NCBI GenBank assembly: GCA_014859215.1
Contig: JACUUS010000032.1
Location: forward strand, 1 to 16,105
From: Dehalococcoidia bacterium
GTDB taxonomy: Bacteria; Chloroflexota; Dehalococcoidia; SZUA-161
Reading direction: 5' to 3'
Length of the DNA stretch: 16,105 bases
Positions 15,391-16,105 of this stretch are shown one piece after another. Below the pieces are notes generated by a model. The model saw only the letters and a list, made by a program, of their open reading frames with translations. It was not told the DNA's origin and searched no databases. The first letter of the stretch is position 1; each line of letters begins with the position of its first letter. Position numbers and translations under genes: made by a program.

Positions 15391-16105
15391 GGTTGACGAA
15401 AGAAGAATGACTGATGATCACCTCCTGGCTTCCGGGCATACAGCATGTCCGGGCTGCGGCCAGTCGCTGGCAGCAAGACTGGTGCTGCGTGCAGCTGGGC
15501 GGAACGTGATAGTCGTGAATTCCACAGGATGTCTGGAGGTATTCAGCTCCAAGTATCCCGAATCCTCGTGGGAAGTTCCCTGGATCCATTCCCTTTTCGA
15601 GAATACTGCAGCGGTGGCTTCAGGCGTTGAGTCTGCGCTGAAAATGACTGGGCAGCTTGACAAGGTCAGGGTGATCGCCCAGGGAGGCGATGGATCAACT
15701 TTTGACATCGGTTTCGGCGCCATCTCGGGCATGCTTGAACGGGGGCATGACATCCTCTACGTCTGCTACGACAATGAGGCCTACATGAATACAGGCATTC
15801 AGCGCAGCGGTTCCACCCCGTTCTATGCGCGCACGACAACCAGCCCACCGGGCAGAGTGTCCCTGGGCAATCCGAGGCCGAAGAAAGACCTGCCGCAGAT
15901 TGTTGCAGCGCACGGAGTGCCGTACGTGGCAACCGCTTCGATAGGTTATCCCAAAGATCTTGAGCGCAAAGTCCGCAAGGCTCTCGCGATTCGGGGGCCA
16001 AAGTACGTACAGATTCATGCTACGTGCCCCCTGGGCTGGGGTACCGACCCGGCTCGCAGTATAGACTATGCCCGGCTCGCGGTGCTTACCGGGCTGTACC
16101 CGCTG
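15383..16105 (+). CDS. porB: Pyruvate:ferredoxin oxidoreductase, beta subunit, partial (cut by right edge)
   Basis: The frame is open for 241 codons to the window end with no stop, so only the C-terminus is missing. It is the TPP-binding subunit: ACPGCG (21-26), the GDG motif at 102-104 and N131 form the Mg-TPP site. Cysteines C22, C25, C50 and C215 are the expected ligands for the subunit's [4Fe-4S] cluster. The signature NTGIQRSGSTP (136-146) and the following TTTSPPG are typical of pyruvate-specific PorB. The ATG lies 8 bases inside the end of porA, and GGAGGGG upstream is a strong ribosome site. It is the last visible member of a porGDAB operon. Confidence 0.95.
   Translation, partial: MLKVDERRMTDDHLLASGHTACPGCGQSLAARLVLRAAGRNVIVVNSTGCLEVFSSKYPESSWEVPWIHSLFENTAAVASGVESALKMTGQLDKVRVIAQGGDGSTFDIGFGAISGMLERGHDILYVCYDNEAYMNTGIQRSGSTPFYARTTTSPPGRVSLGNPRPKKDLPQIVAAHGVPYVATASIGYPKDLERKVRKALAIRGPKYVQIHATCPLGWGTDPARSIDYARLAVLTGLYPL

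Noticed and set aside
13384..16105. 2-oxoglutarate or branched-chain 2-oxoacid:ferredoxin oxidoreductase instead of pyruvate
   Set aside because: The NTGIQRSGSTP signature in the beta subunit, APLNIWNDQQDS in alpha and the separate four-subunit order all fit the pyruvate enzyme better.

Overview
The window comes from an anaerobic bacterium. The support for this is a four-subunit, ferredoxin-dependent pyruvate oxidoreductase and a giant, oxygen-sensitive type of 2-hydroxyacyl-CoA dehydratase/activase protein. From memory, the leucyl-tRNA synthetase looks most like those of Chloroflexota (Dehalococcoidia-like). That placement is an impression, not a computed one, and other anaerobic lineages remain possible. 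No RNA genes, insertion sequences, CRISPR arrays or phage genes were recognised.

Left part (1-5560, minus strand): one apparent operon behind a sigma70-like promoter at about 5528-5558. In transcription order it encodes an unrecognised 132-residue protein with five degenerate YVPDR-like repeats, a FabH-like KAS III, a FabF-like ketosynthase, an acyl carrier protein, and two CrtI/phytoene-desaturase-like FAD oxidoreductases. The second oxidoreductase runs off the left edge. This combination suggests a dedicated system that builds an acyl chain on its own carrier protein and then desaturates or saturates it. It recalls the candidate ladderane-lipid and other polyene-type clusters. The product is unknown and no ketoreductase or dehydratase is visible here. 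This is the most interesting part of the window.

Middle (5635-10644, minus strand): a two-gene operon behind a promoter with a perfect TATAAT at about 10615-10644. It encodes a class II (FucA/AraD-type) aldolase and a 1412-residue protein. The large protein fuses two activase ATPase domains to what looks like two HgdB-like dehydratase modules, so one chain seems to carry the equivalent of a whole activator dimer plus a dehydratase pair.

Right part (10901-16105, plus strand): leucyl-tRNA synthetase, then tightly packed porG-porD-porA-porB for pyruvate:ferredoxin oxidoreductase, with stop/start overlaps. The last gene is cut by the right edge. The enzyme links acetyl-CoA, CO2, ferredoxin and pyruvate. 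Reduced ferredoxin is a plausible electron source for the activase-type protein, though nothing in the window proves a link. A 318-base divergent spacer (10583-10900) separates the middle and right units.
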